DNA of 58,392 bases from Solirubrobacteraceae bacterium (GTDB taxonomy: Bacteria > Actinomycetota > Thermoleophilia > Solirubrobacterales > Solirubrobacteraceae), in NCBI GenBank assembly GCA_025934395.1, contig JAICYC010000013.1, forward strand, positions 1-58,392, read 5' to 3'. Numbering within the stretch: the first letter of the stretch is position 1; each line of letters opens with the position of its first letter. The notes beneath the pieces were generated by a model, which searched no databases, had not been told where the DNA came from, and saw nothing but the letters and a program-made list of their open reading frames with translations. The position numbers were made by a program, and so were the translations under genes. Positions 23,661-32,586 of the stretch are shown here, piece after piece.

Positions 23661-25973
23661 TCAGAGCGGCGCCGCCACCGCCGCGGGGGCGTCCGCCCGG
23701 AGCTCCTCCAGCAGGGCCAGGGCGCCCGCCTTCGAGAGCGGCTCGTTGAGGTTGCCGCACTTCGGCGACTGGACGCACGAGGGGCAGCCGCTCGCACAGC
23801 GGCAGCCTCCGATCAGGCGGGCCGCGTCGTCGCACAGCTCCTCGAAGCGCGCGAACGCCGTGCGGGCGATGCCGATCCCGCCCGGGTGCCCGTCGTAGAT
23901 GAAGATCGTCGGCGTGCCGGTCTGCGGGTGGTGGTTGGTGGACAACCCCCCGATGTCCCACCGGTCGCACATCGCGATCAGCGGCAGCACCGCGATCTGG
24001 GCGTGCTCGGTGGCATGCAGCGCTCCGAGCAGTGCCGCGAGCGGGATCCGCTCCGCCAGCGCGCCCGCGTCGAGCTCGTACCACAGCGCCTGCGTGGCGA
24101 AGCTCGTGGGCGGCAGCTCCAGCCCGTTCAGGTCGATCGGGACGTGATCGGCGATCCGCCTGCGCTGGTAGGCGAGCACCGTGTCGGTCACCTGCACCTC
24201 GCCGAACGACAGCGTCACGCCGCCGTGAGCTCGGCGGTCGAGCAGTCGCATGATCTCCGTATCGGTCTCGCGCTTGGGCTGGGTGTACCAGTCGCCCTCG
24301 AACGGCGCCACGAGCGCCCGGCGCGCATCGAGCTCGAGCTCGCGCACCTCATACGAGCGCCCGAGATGCATGTACACCGCTCCCGCGTGCACCGTCGAGT
24401 GCGCGCGCGCAGCCTCGGTGGTTCCCAGCAGCTCGCCCGAGGACACGTCCACGATCGCGAACGAGTCCGGCGAGGCGGAGCGCAGCGACACCTCCGCTGC
24501 GGGGTAGGAGCCCGGGCGGCGCAACACGAACGAGCCCGCGGTCGGCCGGCGACGCAGGTGGCCCTGCGCCTCGAGCTGCTCGGCGTGCGCCTCCCAGCGT
24601 GGACCGAGGAACTCCGCGTCGTGCACGTCGAGCGGGCCCTCGTGCGCCGCGCACAGCAGGTGCGCGCGGTGGATCAACGGGCTCTCGTGGTCGAGGATCG
24701 CGGCCTCCACGGGGCGTTCGAGGAACTCCTCCGGATGACGGCAGAAGAACTGGTCGAGCGCGTCCTCGCCTGCGACGTACACCGCCAGCCCGCGCCCGCG
24801 GCGCCCCGCGCGTCCCCACATCTGCCGCAGCGAGGCGACCGTTCCGGGGAACGTCACCACGACGGCCGCGTCGAGCTCGCCGATGTCGATGCCCAGCTCC
24901 AGCGCGTCGGTGGTGATCACGGCTCGCAGCTCCCCCCGCATCAGCCGGCCCTCGAGCTCGCGCCGCTGCTGGGGTGTGTAGCCCGCCCGGTAGGGCACCA
25001 CCAGCTCCGCCAGCTCGGGCGCGCTGCCCGCGAGCTCGGCGCGCACGACCTGGCTCAGCACCTCGACGCCCTTGCGCGACTTCATGAAGCAGATCGCGCG
25101 CGCCCCGTCTGCGACGAGCCGCGCGAGCAGCTCGCCCGCCTCGCCGAGCGCGGAGCGCCGCTCGCCGAGCGCCTCGTCGGTGACGGGCGGGTTCCACACC
25201 GCGATCCGGCGGCGGGCGTGCGCGGAGCCGTCGTCGTCGATCAACGCGAAGTCCTCGAGGCCGGTGAGGCGCTCGGCCAGCTCCAGCGGGTTGGCGATCG
25301 TGGCGGAGGCCATCAGGAAGCGCGGCTCGGTGCCGTAGGCCGCAGCCACGCGCCGCAGCCGGCGCAGCACGTTGGCCACGTGGGAGCCGAACACGCCGCG
25401 GTAGACGTGCGCCTCGTCCACCACCACCACGGCGAGGTTCGCGAACAGCTCGCCCCAGGCCGGGTGATTGGGGAGCACCCCCACGTGGAGCATGTCGGGG
25501 TTCGTGAGCACCACGTTCGCGTCGCGCCGGATCTGGGCGCGCGTCTCCCGTGGCGTGTCGCCGTCGTAGATCGCCGGGCGCACGCGCGCGCCGAGCCCGA
25601 GTCCCGCCAGCGCCCGCGCCTGGTCCTGGGCGAGCGCCTTCGTCGGATACAGGTACAGCGCGCGCGCACGCCGGTCGCGGCAGAGGACGTCGAGCGTGGG
25701 CAGGTTGAAGCACAGCGACTTCCCCGACGCCGTCCCGGTGGTGACGATCACGGGACCGTCCCACGCTGCATGCACCGCGTCGCGCTGGTGGGAGTAGAGG
25801 CGCTCGATGCCCGTGCGGCCGAGCGCCGCCAGCAGGTCCGGGTGGAGCTCGGAGGGGGGCGCGCACGGCCGCGCACGGCGCGGGCCCTCCGTCGACTCCT
25901 GCACGAGCCTGCCGTCACCGCGGGCCTCGTCGAGCAGCGCGCTCCAGGGCTCGATTCTGCGATCCAGGGCCAA
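23661..25973 (-). CDS. DEAH-box helicase with C-terminal DUF1998 zinc domain (MrfA/Hrq1-like)
   Basis: Superfamily 2 3'-5' DNA helicase. Relatives such as Bacillus MrfA and yeast Hrq1 act in repair of crosslinked or alkylated DNA. Motifs: SHQRDAVHAAW (Q region), TGTASGKS (I), VVVDEAH (II), MASATIANP (III), GIDIGELDAA (V), QMWGRAGRRG (VI), and a four-Cys cluster CRCASGCPSCVQSPKCG near residue 727 characteristic of DUF1998. The start is uncertain: TTG 25973 has TACTAT nine bases upstream and avoids overlap with gpgS. An ATG at 26045 would overlap that gene. Confidence 0.85.
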   Translation of the reverse strand: MALDRRIEPWSALLDEARGDGRLVQESTEGPRRARPCAPPSELHPDLLAALGRTGIERLYSHQRDAVHAAWDGPVIVTTGTASGKSLCFNLPTLDVLCRDRRARALYLYPTKALAQDQARALAGLGLGARVRPAIYDGDTPRETRAQIRRDANVVLTNPDMLHVGVLPNHPAWGELFANLAVVVVDEAHVYRGVFGSHVANVLRRLRRVAAAYGTEPRFLMASATIANPLELAERLTGLEDFALIDDDGSAHARRRIAVWNPPVTDEALGERRSALGEAGELLARLVADGARAICFMKSRKGVEVLSQVVRAELAGSAPELAELVVPYRAGYTPQQRRELEGRLMRGELRAVITTDALELGIDIGELDAAVVVTFPGTVASLRQMWGRAGRRGRGLAVYVAGEDALDQFFCRHPEEFLERPVEAAILDHESPLIHRAHLLCAAHEGPLDVHDAEFLGPRWEAHAEQLEAQGHLRRRPTAGSFVLRRPGSYPAAEVSLRSASPDSFAIVDVSSGELLGTTEAARAHSTVHAGAVYMHLGRSYEVRELELDARRALVAPFEGDWYTQPKRETDTEIMRLLDRRAHGGVTLSFGEVQVTDTVLAYQRRRIADHVPIDLNGLELPPTSFATQALWYELDAGALAERIPLAALLGALHATEHAQIAVLPLIAMCDRWDIGGLSTNHHPQTGTPTIFIYDGHPGGIGIARTAFARFEELCDDAARLIGGCRCASGCPSCVQSPKCGNLNEPLSKAGALALLEELRADAPAAVAAPL

Positions 25974-25981
25974 GGACTTGA

Positions 25982-25988
25982 GATAGTA
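25982..25988. promoter_or_regulatory. Superimposed divergent -10 boxes of gpgS and the helicase gene
   Basis: The same 7 bp read GATAGT rightward (7 nt before the gpgS ATG) and TACTAT leftward (9 nt before the helicase TTG). If both are used, polymerase can occupy only one promoter at a time. Confidence 0.4.
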
Positions 25989-25994
25989 GAGGCG

Positions 25995-26876
25995 ATGGCC
26001 GCCACCGCCGCCGAGGGCTGGGCGCAACAACGCTCCTTCCACCATTCGCGTTACACCGCCGAGCGGATCGCCGCCACGCGGGAGGTCTCGGTGACGGTGT
26101 GCCTGCCCGCACGCGAGTGTGCCGCGACGATCGGAGCCACCGTCGCGCAGCTCGCCGGCCTGCGCGAGCTCGGCGCGATCGATGACGTGCTCGTGGTCGA
26201 CGCCGCCTCGCTGGACGGGACGGCTGCGCTCGCAGCCGAGGCGGGCGCGCGCGTGGTGCAGGAGGGCGAGCTGATGCCCGCGCACGGGGCGGTGCTCGGC
26301 AAGGGCGATGCGATGTGGCGTGCGCTGGGCGCGATCGACAGCGATGTCGTGGTGTTCCTGGACGCGGACGTGACCGACTTCTCCGCCCACTACGCCGTCG
26401 GGCTCGTCGGCCCGCTCGTCGAGGAGCCGCAGGTGTCGTTCGTGAAGGCGTACTACGAGCGCCCGCTCACCCACCAGGGCCTCGAGGTTCCGGGCGGCGG
26501 TGGACGCGTCAACCACCTGCTCGCCCGTCCGGCGCTGGCGCTGTTCTACCCCGAGCTGGCGGGCATCCGCCAGCCTCTCGCCGGTGAGATCGCAGCGCGA
26601 CGGGAGCTGCTGCTGGCGCTGCCGTTCACCACCGGCTACGGCGTCGAGGTGGCGATGCTGATCGACGCGTGGCGGCGCATCGGCCTGGACGGGCTCGCCC
26701 AGGTCGACCTCGGGCTGCACCGCAACCGCAGCCAGCCGCTGCCCGCGCTCGCGCCGATGGCCGCCACGGTGCTCGCCACGATCGCGCGACGGGTCTCCGC
26801 CGAGGGCCGGTTGCACGGCGTGCCCGACGCGGCGCCGCCGGAGCGTCCTTCGCACGACTCGCTCGCGCTCGCGTGA
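25995..26876 (+). CDS. gpgS: Glucosyl-3-phosphoglycerate synthase
   Basis: Transfers glucose from an NDP donor to 3-phosphoglycerate, the first step to glucosylglycerate, a compatible solute and, in mycobacteria, the starter of methylglucose lipopolysaccharide. GT81 family, 293 residues: VTVCLPARECAATIGATV, VVDAASLDGTA, KGDAMWRAL, the metal-binding VVFLDADVTD, and the acceptor loop PLAGEIAARRELLLALPF, then GYGVEVAMLID. Its stop overlaps the phosphatase gene start by 4 nt, matching the two-step pathway. Confidence 0.9.
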   Translation: MAATAAEGWAQQRSFHHSRYTAERIAATREVSVTVCLPARECAATIGATVAQLAGLRELGAIDDVLVVDAASLDGTAALAAEAGARVVQEGELMPAHGAVLGKGDAMWRALGAIDSDVVVFLDADVTDFSAHYAVGLVGPLVEEPQVSFVKAYYERPLTHQGLEVPGGGGRVNHLLARPALALFYPELAGIRQPLAGEIAARRELLLALPFTTGYGVEVAMLIDAWRRIGLDGLAQVDLGLHRNRSQPLPALAPMAATVLATIARRVSAEGRLHGVPDAAPPERPSHDSLALA

Positions 26877-27691
26877 GCATCCGCTGTCTCTACCTGGACC
26901 TCGACAGCACGCTGTTGGGGCGCGGCGCCTCGATGCTGCACGACGGCGATGGGAACATCACGATCGACGGGGTGCGCGCGGTGCAGGCGTGCCTGCGCGC
27001 CGGGGTGGAGGTGCTGCTGATGTCGGGGCGCCGCCGCGCGCAGGTCCACGAGGACGCCCGCCTGCTCGGGCAGGGCTCGTTCATCTTCGAGTCCGGGGCG
27101 TGCCTGGTGCTCGACGGCGAGGAGCACTGGCTCACCGGGTCGCTGCTCCCGGGCGAGCTGACGATCGCCGAGCAGATCGATCAGGGCGGCGCGCCGGCGC
27201 TGCTGCTCGAGCGCTACGGGGGACGGCTTGAGTACCACGAGCCGTGGCACGTGCAGCGCGAGGTGTCGCATCTGTTCCGCGGGCTGGTCGACGCCGAGGA
27301 GGTCGACGCGCTGCTCGCCGCAGAGGGCTACCAGCACCTGCGCCTCGTCGACAACGGCGTCGTCAGCAGGCGCTCGGAGGCGCTCGCGGCGCTTCCGCAC
27401 GTCCGCGGCTACCACCTCGTCCCCGCCGGCGCCGCGAAGGTCGCCGCGGTGGCGCTCCACCGGCGTGCGCGCGGCTACGCGCGTGAGGAGGCGATCGCCG
27501 TGGGGGATTCGCGCGAGGATCTCGCCTGCGCGACCGAGGTGGGCTCGATGTGGCTGGTCGCCAACGCGGTACAGCGCGACCCTTCGATCGCCGAGGCGGT
27601 CGCGGCGTTCCCGAATGCGCGGGTCGCCGAGGCGGGACACGGCGCGGGCGTGTACGAGGCCGTGCTGACCGAGCTGATGGACGCGCGCTAG
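26873..27691 (+). CDS. HAD phosphatase, likely glucosyl-3-phosphoglycerate phosphatase
   Basis: Second step of glucosylglycerate synthesis is the probable role: dephosphorylation of glucosyl-3-phosphoglycerate. GTG start overlaps gpgS (GTGA). 272 residues with HAD motifs YLDLDSTLLG (DxDST), LLMSGRR, and VGDSREDLACA, plus a C2B cap like the mannosyl-3-phosphoglycerate phosphatase group. It differs from the histidine-type GpgP of mycobacteria, so the link rests on the operon and the MpgP-like fold. Confidence 0.8.
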   Translation: MSIRCLYLDLDSTLLGRGASMLHDGDGNITIDGVRAVQACLRAGVEVLLMSGRRRAQVHEDARLLGQGSFIFESGACLVLDGEEHWLTGSLLPGELTIAEQIDQGGAPALLLERYGGRLEYHEPWHVQREVSHLFRGLVDAEEVDALLAAEGYQHLRLVDNGVVSRRSEALAALPHVRGYHLVPAGAAKVAAVALHRRARGYAREEAIAVGDSREDLACATEVGSMWLVANAVQRDPSIAEAVAAFPNARVAEAGHGAGVYEAVLTELMDAR

Positions 27692-28821
27692 CCGGCGCTC
27701 GCCCGCTCGCGGCTCACGATCGACCGCCACAGGCGCCGCACGAAGCCGGGGCGCGGGCGCCGCCGCCAGAGCGCGGGCGGGGGCACCGTCGCGCGCACGA
27801 GCTTGACCCAGTCGTTCAGCGGCAGCTCTCCGGCTATCAGCCGGGCGAGGGCGGATGTGACGGGCGCGCCGACCTGCGCTGCGGCGAGCGCGGCGGCGAG
27901 CAGGGGCACCGACTCCAGAGCCTCCACCGCCTGCCCGATCCCGCTCGGGATCTCCGCGGCGGGCACGCCCTCCGCGAGCAGCTCGCCGGCGCGGCGGTTG
28001 CGGCTCTCGCGCGCGAGGGCCGTGGCGAGCAGGTCGCCCGCGCCCGCGAGCCCGATCATCGACTCCGGCCGAGCGCCGAGCTGAGCGGCGAAGCGCCACA
28101 CCTCGGCGAAGATGTGCCCCGCGGCTGCGCCGGCCGCGTTGAGGCCCTGTGCCTCTGTCGCCCCGGCGGCCAGCGCCGCCGCGTTCTTGGCCACGCCCGC
28201 GAGCTCGACCCCGACGGCGTCGTCGGAGCGCTCGCACACCACGCCCGCGCGCGTGAAGACCGCAGCCAGCGCGCTGGCCAGCTCTTCGGAGCTCGACGCG
28301 GCGACCAGGCCGGCACCGTGGTGGACCATCTCCTGTGCGTGCGCCGGGCCGCCGATGCAGGCCACGCGCTCGGCGCCGAAGCGCTCGCGCAGGTCCACGG
28401 TCGGTGGCAGCCCCGCGGGCGCGACGAGGCCCTTGGCCACCGAGACGATCGCCGTGCGCCGGCCAAGCTCGCCCTCGGCGAGGCGGCCGATCACGTCCGC
28501 GAGGCCCCGCGAGGGCACTGCGAGGAACACGTAGTCCGCACGCGCGACGCCTGCGCTGGCGGGCTCGATGCGCAGCGTCCCGGGGAGGGCCACGCCACGC
28601 AGGTAGACGCGGTTCTCGCGGTCCGCTGCAAGCGCGGCAGCCTGCTCGACGGTGCGCGTCTGGAGCGTCGTGCGCAGCCCGCCGCGGTCGAGCAGCACCG
28701 CCAGCGCGGTGCCGAACGAGCCGGCGCCGATCACCGTCGCACGGCGCGAGCCGGGGGTGGAGAGCGAACGTGCGCGGGGAGCGCGGACGGCCGTGCTCGC
28801 AGTAGGCTCGCGCTCGTCCAT
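27688..28821 (-). CDS. gpsA: Glycerol-3-phosphate dehydrogenase [NAD(P)+]
   Basis: Makes sn-glycerol-3-phosphate from dihydroxyacetone phosphate for phospholipid synthesis. 377 residues. N-terminal Rossmann motif VIGAGSFGTALAVLL after a 27-residue extension, VFLAVPSRGL, SVAKGL, GGPAHAQEM (usually GPSFAxE), VELAGVAKNAAALAAG with the catalytic Lys, and GAGDLLATAL. The C-terminal 45 residues are Arg/Pro-rich and extend beyond the usual end. The start lies only 3 bp from the divergent oxidase start. The stop overlaps the convergent phosphatase gene. Confidence 0.9.
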   Translation of the reverse strand: MDEREPTASTAVRAPRARSLSTPGSRRATVIGAGSFGTALAVLLDRGGLRTTLQTRTVEQAAALAADRENRVYLRGVALPGTLRIEPASAGVARADYVFLAVPSRGLADVIGRLAEGELGRRTAIVSVAKGLVAPAGLPPTVDLRERFGAERVACIGGPAHAQEMVHHGAGLVAASSSEELASALAAVFTRAGVVCERSDDAVGVELAGVAKNAAALAAGATEAQGLNAAGAAAGHIFAEVWRFAAQLGARPESMIGLAGAGDLLATALARESRNRRAGELLAEGVPAAEIPSGIGQAVEALESVPLLAAALAAAQVGAPVTSALARLIAGELPLNDWVKLVRATVPPPALWRRRPRPGFVRRLWRSIVSRERASAG

Positions 28822-28837
28822 CTGATGAGCGAGCCTA
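28803..28837. promoter_or_regulatory. Symmetric divergent promoter region of gpsA and the lactone oxidase gene
   Basis: The 9-mer TAGGCTCGC at 28803-28811 recurs as its exact complement GCGAGCCTA at 28829-28837. Each holds a TAGGCT -10-like box that would serve the gene on the far side, placing each promoter inside the other gene's first codons. The symmetry could also be one operator. Confidence 0.4.
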
Positions 28838-30159
28838 GCGATCACGACACGCGCGGAGCGGGGTGGCGCAACTGGGCCGGCGACCAGGTCTGCCGCCCGG
28901 TGCGCATGGCGAGCCCCGCAACGCTCGAGGAGCTGCAGGCGGCGGTGGCGGATGCTGCGGGTGCGGGCCTGCGGGTGCGCGTACGCGGCGCCGGGCATTC
29001 GTTCAGCGACATCACGCTGACGGACGGCGCGCTGATCTCGCTCGAGCGCATGCGTGCGGTGCTCGACGTCGACCGCGCGTCGGGGGCGGTGCGCGTACAG
29101 GCGGGCATCACGATCCGCGAGCTCGGCGTGCGCCTCGCGCGGGAGGGGCTCGCGATGGAGAACCTCGGCGACATCGACGTGCAGAGCATCGGCGGCGCGA
29201 TCGCCACCGCAACCCACGGCACGGGCGCGCGTCTCGGCAACATCCCCACCCAGGTCAGCGAGCTCGTGCTCGTGCTCGGCGACGGGTCGCTCGTGCGCTG
29301 CTCGGCGGCCGAGGATCCCGAGCTGTTCCGCGCCGCCCGGGTGGGCCTGGGCTCGCTCGGCGTGGTCGCCGAGGTCACGCTTCGCTGCGTGCCCGCGTTC
29401 ACGCTGCACGGCGTCGACGCGCCGGCGCCGCTCGCCGACACGCTCGATCGCCTCGAGGAGATCGCGCTCGCCAACGAGCACTTCGAGTTCTTCGTCTTCC
29501 CGCACGCGGACACGGCGCTCACGCGCACCAACAACCGCACCGAGAAGCCGCCCCGCCCGCGCAGCACGGCGAGCGCCTACGTGAACGACGTGCTGATGAA
29601 CAACCACGCGTTCGGGCTCTTCTGCCGGGCGGGTCGCCGAGCGCACGGGGCCATCCCCCGGATCAACCGGATGGTCACACGCCTCGCCGGACGAAGCGAG
29701 AGGGTCGAGAGCTCGGCGGCGATCTTCGCGAGCCCGCGGCTGGTGCGCTTCACCGAGATGGAGTACGCCGTCCCGCGCTCGCGCACCGCCGAGGCCGTCC
29801 GCCGCGTGATGGCGATGATCCCCGAGCGGGGCTTCGCGGTGCCGTTCCCGATCGAGGTTCGCACGGTCGCGGCCGACGACGCGATGCTCAGCACAGCCGC
29901 TGCGCGCGACAGCGGGTTCGTGGCGGTGCACATGTTCGAGGGGATGGAGTGGGAGCCGTACTTCCGCGCCGTGGAGGCGATCATGGACGAGCTGGACGGC
30001 CGCCCGCACTGGGGCAAGCGCCACTTCCAGACCGCTTCCAAACTGCGCTCGCGCTACGCCGAGTGGGATCGGTTCGCGCAGGTCCGCGCCCGCGTGGACC
30101 CCGACGGAGTGTTCGCGAACGAGTGGACCGACCGCGTCCTCGGGCCCGTCGGTGGCTGA
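28825..30159 (+). CDS. FAD-linked sugar-1,4-lactone oxidase (D-arabinono/L-gulonolactone oxidase family)
   Basis: Oxidises an aldonolactone using FAD, like plant and actinobacterial ALO/GLO enzymes. 444 residues: N-terminal FAD PCMH-type domain with VRVRGAGHSFSDI, where the His after GAG is the usual site of covalent FAD attachment, AGITIRELGVRL, and GGAIATATHGTG. The C-terminal ALO domain ends with the family motif PHWGKRH and RVDPDGVFANEW. The downstream gene overlaps by 8 nt, a pair seen in other actinobacteria. Confidence 0.88.
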   Translation: MSEPSDHDTRGAGWRNWAGDQVCRPVRMASPATLEELQAAVADAAGAGLRVRVRGAGHSFSDITLTDGALISLERMRAVLDVDRASGAVRVQAGITIRELGVRLAREGLAMENLGDIDVQSIGGAIATATHGTGARLGNIPTQVSELVLVLGDGSLVRCSAAEDPELFRAARVGLGSLGVVAEVTLRCVPAFTLHGVDAPAPLADTLDRLEEIALANEHFEFFVFPHADTALTRTNNRTEKPPRPRSTASAYVNDVLMNNHAFGLFCRAGRRAHGAIPRINRMVTRLAGRSERVESSAAIFASPRLVRFTEMEYAVPRSRTAEAVRRVMAMIPERGFAVPFPIEVRTVAADDAMLSTAAARDSGFVAVHMFEGMEWEPYFRAVEAIMDELDGRPHWGKRHFQTASKLRSRYAEWDRFAQVRARVDPDGVFANEWTDRVLGPVGG

Positions 30160-31369
30160 CGGGGCCGACGCGCGCCACGCGCGCCTGGATGCGGCCACGG
30201 CCTCGCTGCGCGCGCCCTTCGCGCTCGTGGATCTCGACGCGTTCGACGCCAACGCCGCCGACATGGAACGGCGCGCGGGCGGCAAGCCGCTGCGCCTCGC
30301 GAGCAAGTCGGTGCGCTGCCGCGCCCTGCAGCAGCGCGTGCTCGACCGGCCGGGGTTCGCCGGGACGCTCGCCTTCACGCTGCCGGAGGCCCTGTGGCTC
30401 GCCGACGGCGGCGCAGAGGACCTGCTCGTCGCCTATCCCACCGCGGACCGCGCCGGGCTCGCCCGGCTCGCGGGGCCGGCCGCCGAGCGCGTGACCGTGA
30501 TGGTCGACTCGACCGAGCAGCTGGAGCTGATCGCAGACGCGGTCGGTGACGGGGCACCGCGCTCGGTGCGGGTCTGCATCGACATCGACGCCCGCCTGCC
30601 CGTGCTCGGCGGGCGCGTGCGCGTGGGGGCCAAACGCTCGCCCGTCCACTCGCCCGAGCAGGCCGCCGCGCTCGCGCGCGAGATCCTCGCGCGGGCGCAG
30701 CTGAAGCTCGTCGCGATCATGGTCTACGAGGCGCAGATCGCAGGGATCGGCGATGCGCCGCCGCGATCCCCGGTGCGCGCCGCCGCGATCCGCGCGATGC
30801 AGAGGCGCTCGGTGGGCGAGCTCGCGGGCAGGCGCGCAGCGATCGTGGCCGCCGTGCAGGGCGAGCTCGCGCGCGCCTCCGAGCCGCCGCTGGAGCTCGT
30901 CAACGGGGGCGGCACCGGCAGCATCGAGAGCACCGCAGCGGAGGACGCGGTGACCGAGGTGGCAGCCGGCTCGGGCCTGTACGGCCCCACGCTGTTCGAC
31001 GCGTACAGCTCGTTCTCGCCGGCGCCTGCGGCCCTGTTCGCCCTGCCGGTGGTGCGCCGGCCGGGGCGTGGCGTGGTGACGGTGCTGGGCGGCGGCTATC
31101 TCGCGTCGGGCGCGGGCGACGCCGCGCGCCTGCCCACACCGCACCTGCCCGCGGGCCTGCGCCTCGATCGCCAGGAGGGCGCCGGGGAGGTGCAGACGCC
31201 CCTGCTCGGCGGCGCCGCCGACGGCCTCGCGATCGGGGCGCGCGTCTACATGCGCCACGCCAAGGCGGGCGAGCTGTGCGAGCGCTTCGACCGGCTGCAT
31301 CTGCTCTCGGGCGGCGCGATCGTGGACGAGGTGCCCACCTACCGCGGTGAGTCACAATGCTTCCTGTGA
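30152..31369 (+). CDS. PLP-dependent amino acid deaminase/aldolase (alanine racemase N-terminal fold)
   Basis: 405 residues from GTG, overlapping the oxidase stop. The fold-type III PLP barrel is recognisable: FALVDLDAFDANAADM, then LRLASKSVRC with the probable PLP-binding Lys, VCIDIDARLPVLGGRVRVG, and ELVNGGGTGSIESTAA, the phosphate-binding region. The C-terminal lid resembles D-threonine aldolase/D-serine dehydratase relatives. The substrate is unknown. The pairing with the lactone oxidase suggests a shared but uncharacterised pathway. Confidence 0.78.
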   Translation: MADGADARHARLDAATASLRAPFALVDLDAFDANAADMERRAGGKPLRLASKSVRCRALQQRVLDRPGFAGTLAFTLPEALWLADGGAEDLLVAYPTADRAGLARLAGPAAERVTVMVDSTEQLELIADAVGDGAPRSVRVCIDIDARLPVLGGRVRVGAKRSPVHSPEQAAALAREILARAQLKLVAIMVYEAQIAGIGDAPPRSPVRAAAIRAMQRRSVGELAGRRAAIVAAVQGELARASEPPLELVNGGGTGSIESTAAEDAVTEVAAGSGLYGPTLFDAYSSFSPAPAALFALPVVRRPGRGVVTVLGGGYLASGAGDAARLPTPHLPAGLRLDRQEGAGEVQTPLLGGAADGLAIGARVYMRHAKAGELCERFDRLHLLSGGAIVDEVPTYRGESQCFL

Positions 31370-32580
31370 GCTCCCGAGCCGCGAGCCCAGCAACCATGGA
31401 GGTGCTCCACGAGGTCGTCGAGCGGCTCGCGCCGATGCGGCGCAGGGCCTGCACCGACGGGGAGCGCGAAGCCGCCGACTGGCTCGCCGAGCGGTTTCGC
31501 CGCGTGCCGGGCGTGGAGGTGAGCGTCGAGGACGAGCCCTCCTGGGGCACGTTCCCGCCGACCGCCACCGGCCTCGGCGTGCTGGGGCTGACGGCGGGCG
31601 CGCTGGCGCTCGGACGCCGGCGCGGGGCGGCTGCGCTCCTCGCAGCCGCCACGATCGCCGGGGTCGTCGACGAGGCCCAGAACGGGCCCCGGGTGCTACG
31701 CAGGCTCATCCGCCGCAGGCGCACCACCCAGAACGTGCTCGCACGCGTTCCCGCGGAGGGCGCGAGCGCCGGCACGCTCGTGGTGCTCGCCCATCACGAC
31801 GCGCCGCAGACGGGCCTGATCTTCGACCAGACGATGCAGCAGAAGGTCTACGCGCGCAAACCGGAGCTGATCGAAGCGCACAAGACGCCGCCGCCGCAGT
31901 GGTGGCTCGGCCTGGCGGGCCCGGTGCTCACGCTCGCGACCGCCCTGACGGGCCGCCGCACGCCGGCGCGGGTGGGCCTCGCGATCGGTTCCGTGGCCAC
32001 GTTCTTCATCGCGGACATGTGGCGCAGCGAGACCGTGCAGGGAGCCAACGACAACCTCTCCGGGGTGGCGAGCCTCGTCGCCCTCGCCGAGCAGCTCGCC
32101 GCCGAGCCCGTGCCGGGGCTCGAGGTCCTGCTCGTCTCCTGCGGAGCGGAGGAGACGCTGCAGGACGGGATCCGCGCGTTCATGGCGTCCCATGGGCAGG
32201 AGCTCGACCGCGAGCGAACCTGGTTCGTGAACCTCGACACGGTCGGCTCCGCCAAGCTGGTGCTGCTCGAGGCAGAGGGCCCGGTGTGGATGGAGGAGTA
32301 CGCCGGCCCGTGGATCCGGGACCTCGTCGAGGACTCCGCCGAACGGGTGGGCGTCCCGTTCGAACGCGGCTACCGCGCGCGTGCGTCGACCGACAGCATC
32401 ATCCCGAGCCGTGCCGGGTACCCGATCGCGACCATCGTCTCGCTCCAGCCCTGGCGCTCGCCTGCCAACTACCACCTCGCCAGCGACACGCCGGAGAAGC
32501 TCGACTACGACACCGTCGCGGGGGCGGTACGGCTCGTTGCGGAGGTGGCGCGCTCGCTCGCCGCGCGCACGCCCGCCTGA
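31357..32580 (+). CDS. M28-family metallopeptidase-like membrane protein
   Basis: 407 residues, overlapping the previous gene by 13 nt. Two-zinc aminopeptidase ligands are in place: VVLAHHDAPQ (first His-x-Asp region), GANDNLSGVA (bridging Asp), CGAEETLQDG (Glu pair), NLDTVG (Asp) and YHLASDTPEK (His). Two hydrophobic stretches interrupt the soluble fold, near residues 68-100 and 185-220, so it is probably membrane-attached. It likely trims peptides; substrate unknown. The last shared operon member may be the glycosylase 7 nt downstream. Confidence 0.82.
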   Translation: MLPVSSRAASPATMEVLHEVVERLAPMRRRACTDGEREAADWLAERFRRVPGVEVSVEDEPSWGTFPPTATGLGVLGLTAGALALGRRRGAAALLAAATIAGVVDEAQNGPRVLRRLIRRRRTTQNVLARVPAEGASAGTLVVLAHHDAPQTGLIFDQTMQQKVYARKPELIEAHKTPPPQWWLGLAGPVLTLATALTGRRTPARVGLAIGSVATFFIADMWRSETVQGANDNLSGVASLVALAEQLAAEPVPGLEVLLVSCGAEETLQDGIRAFMASHGQELDRERTWFVNLDTVGSAKLVLLEAEGPVWMEEYAGPWIRDLVEDSAERVGVPFERGYRARASTDSIIPSRAGYPIATIVSLQPWRSPANYHLASDTPEKLDYDTVAGAVRLVAEVARSLAARTPA

Positions 32581-32586
32581 CAGCGG

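Noticed and set aside
22219-26876. Very long rightward open frames opposite the GH2 and helicase genes
   Set aside because: They are antisense shadows; only the last 882 nt (gpgS) resembles a protein family.
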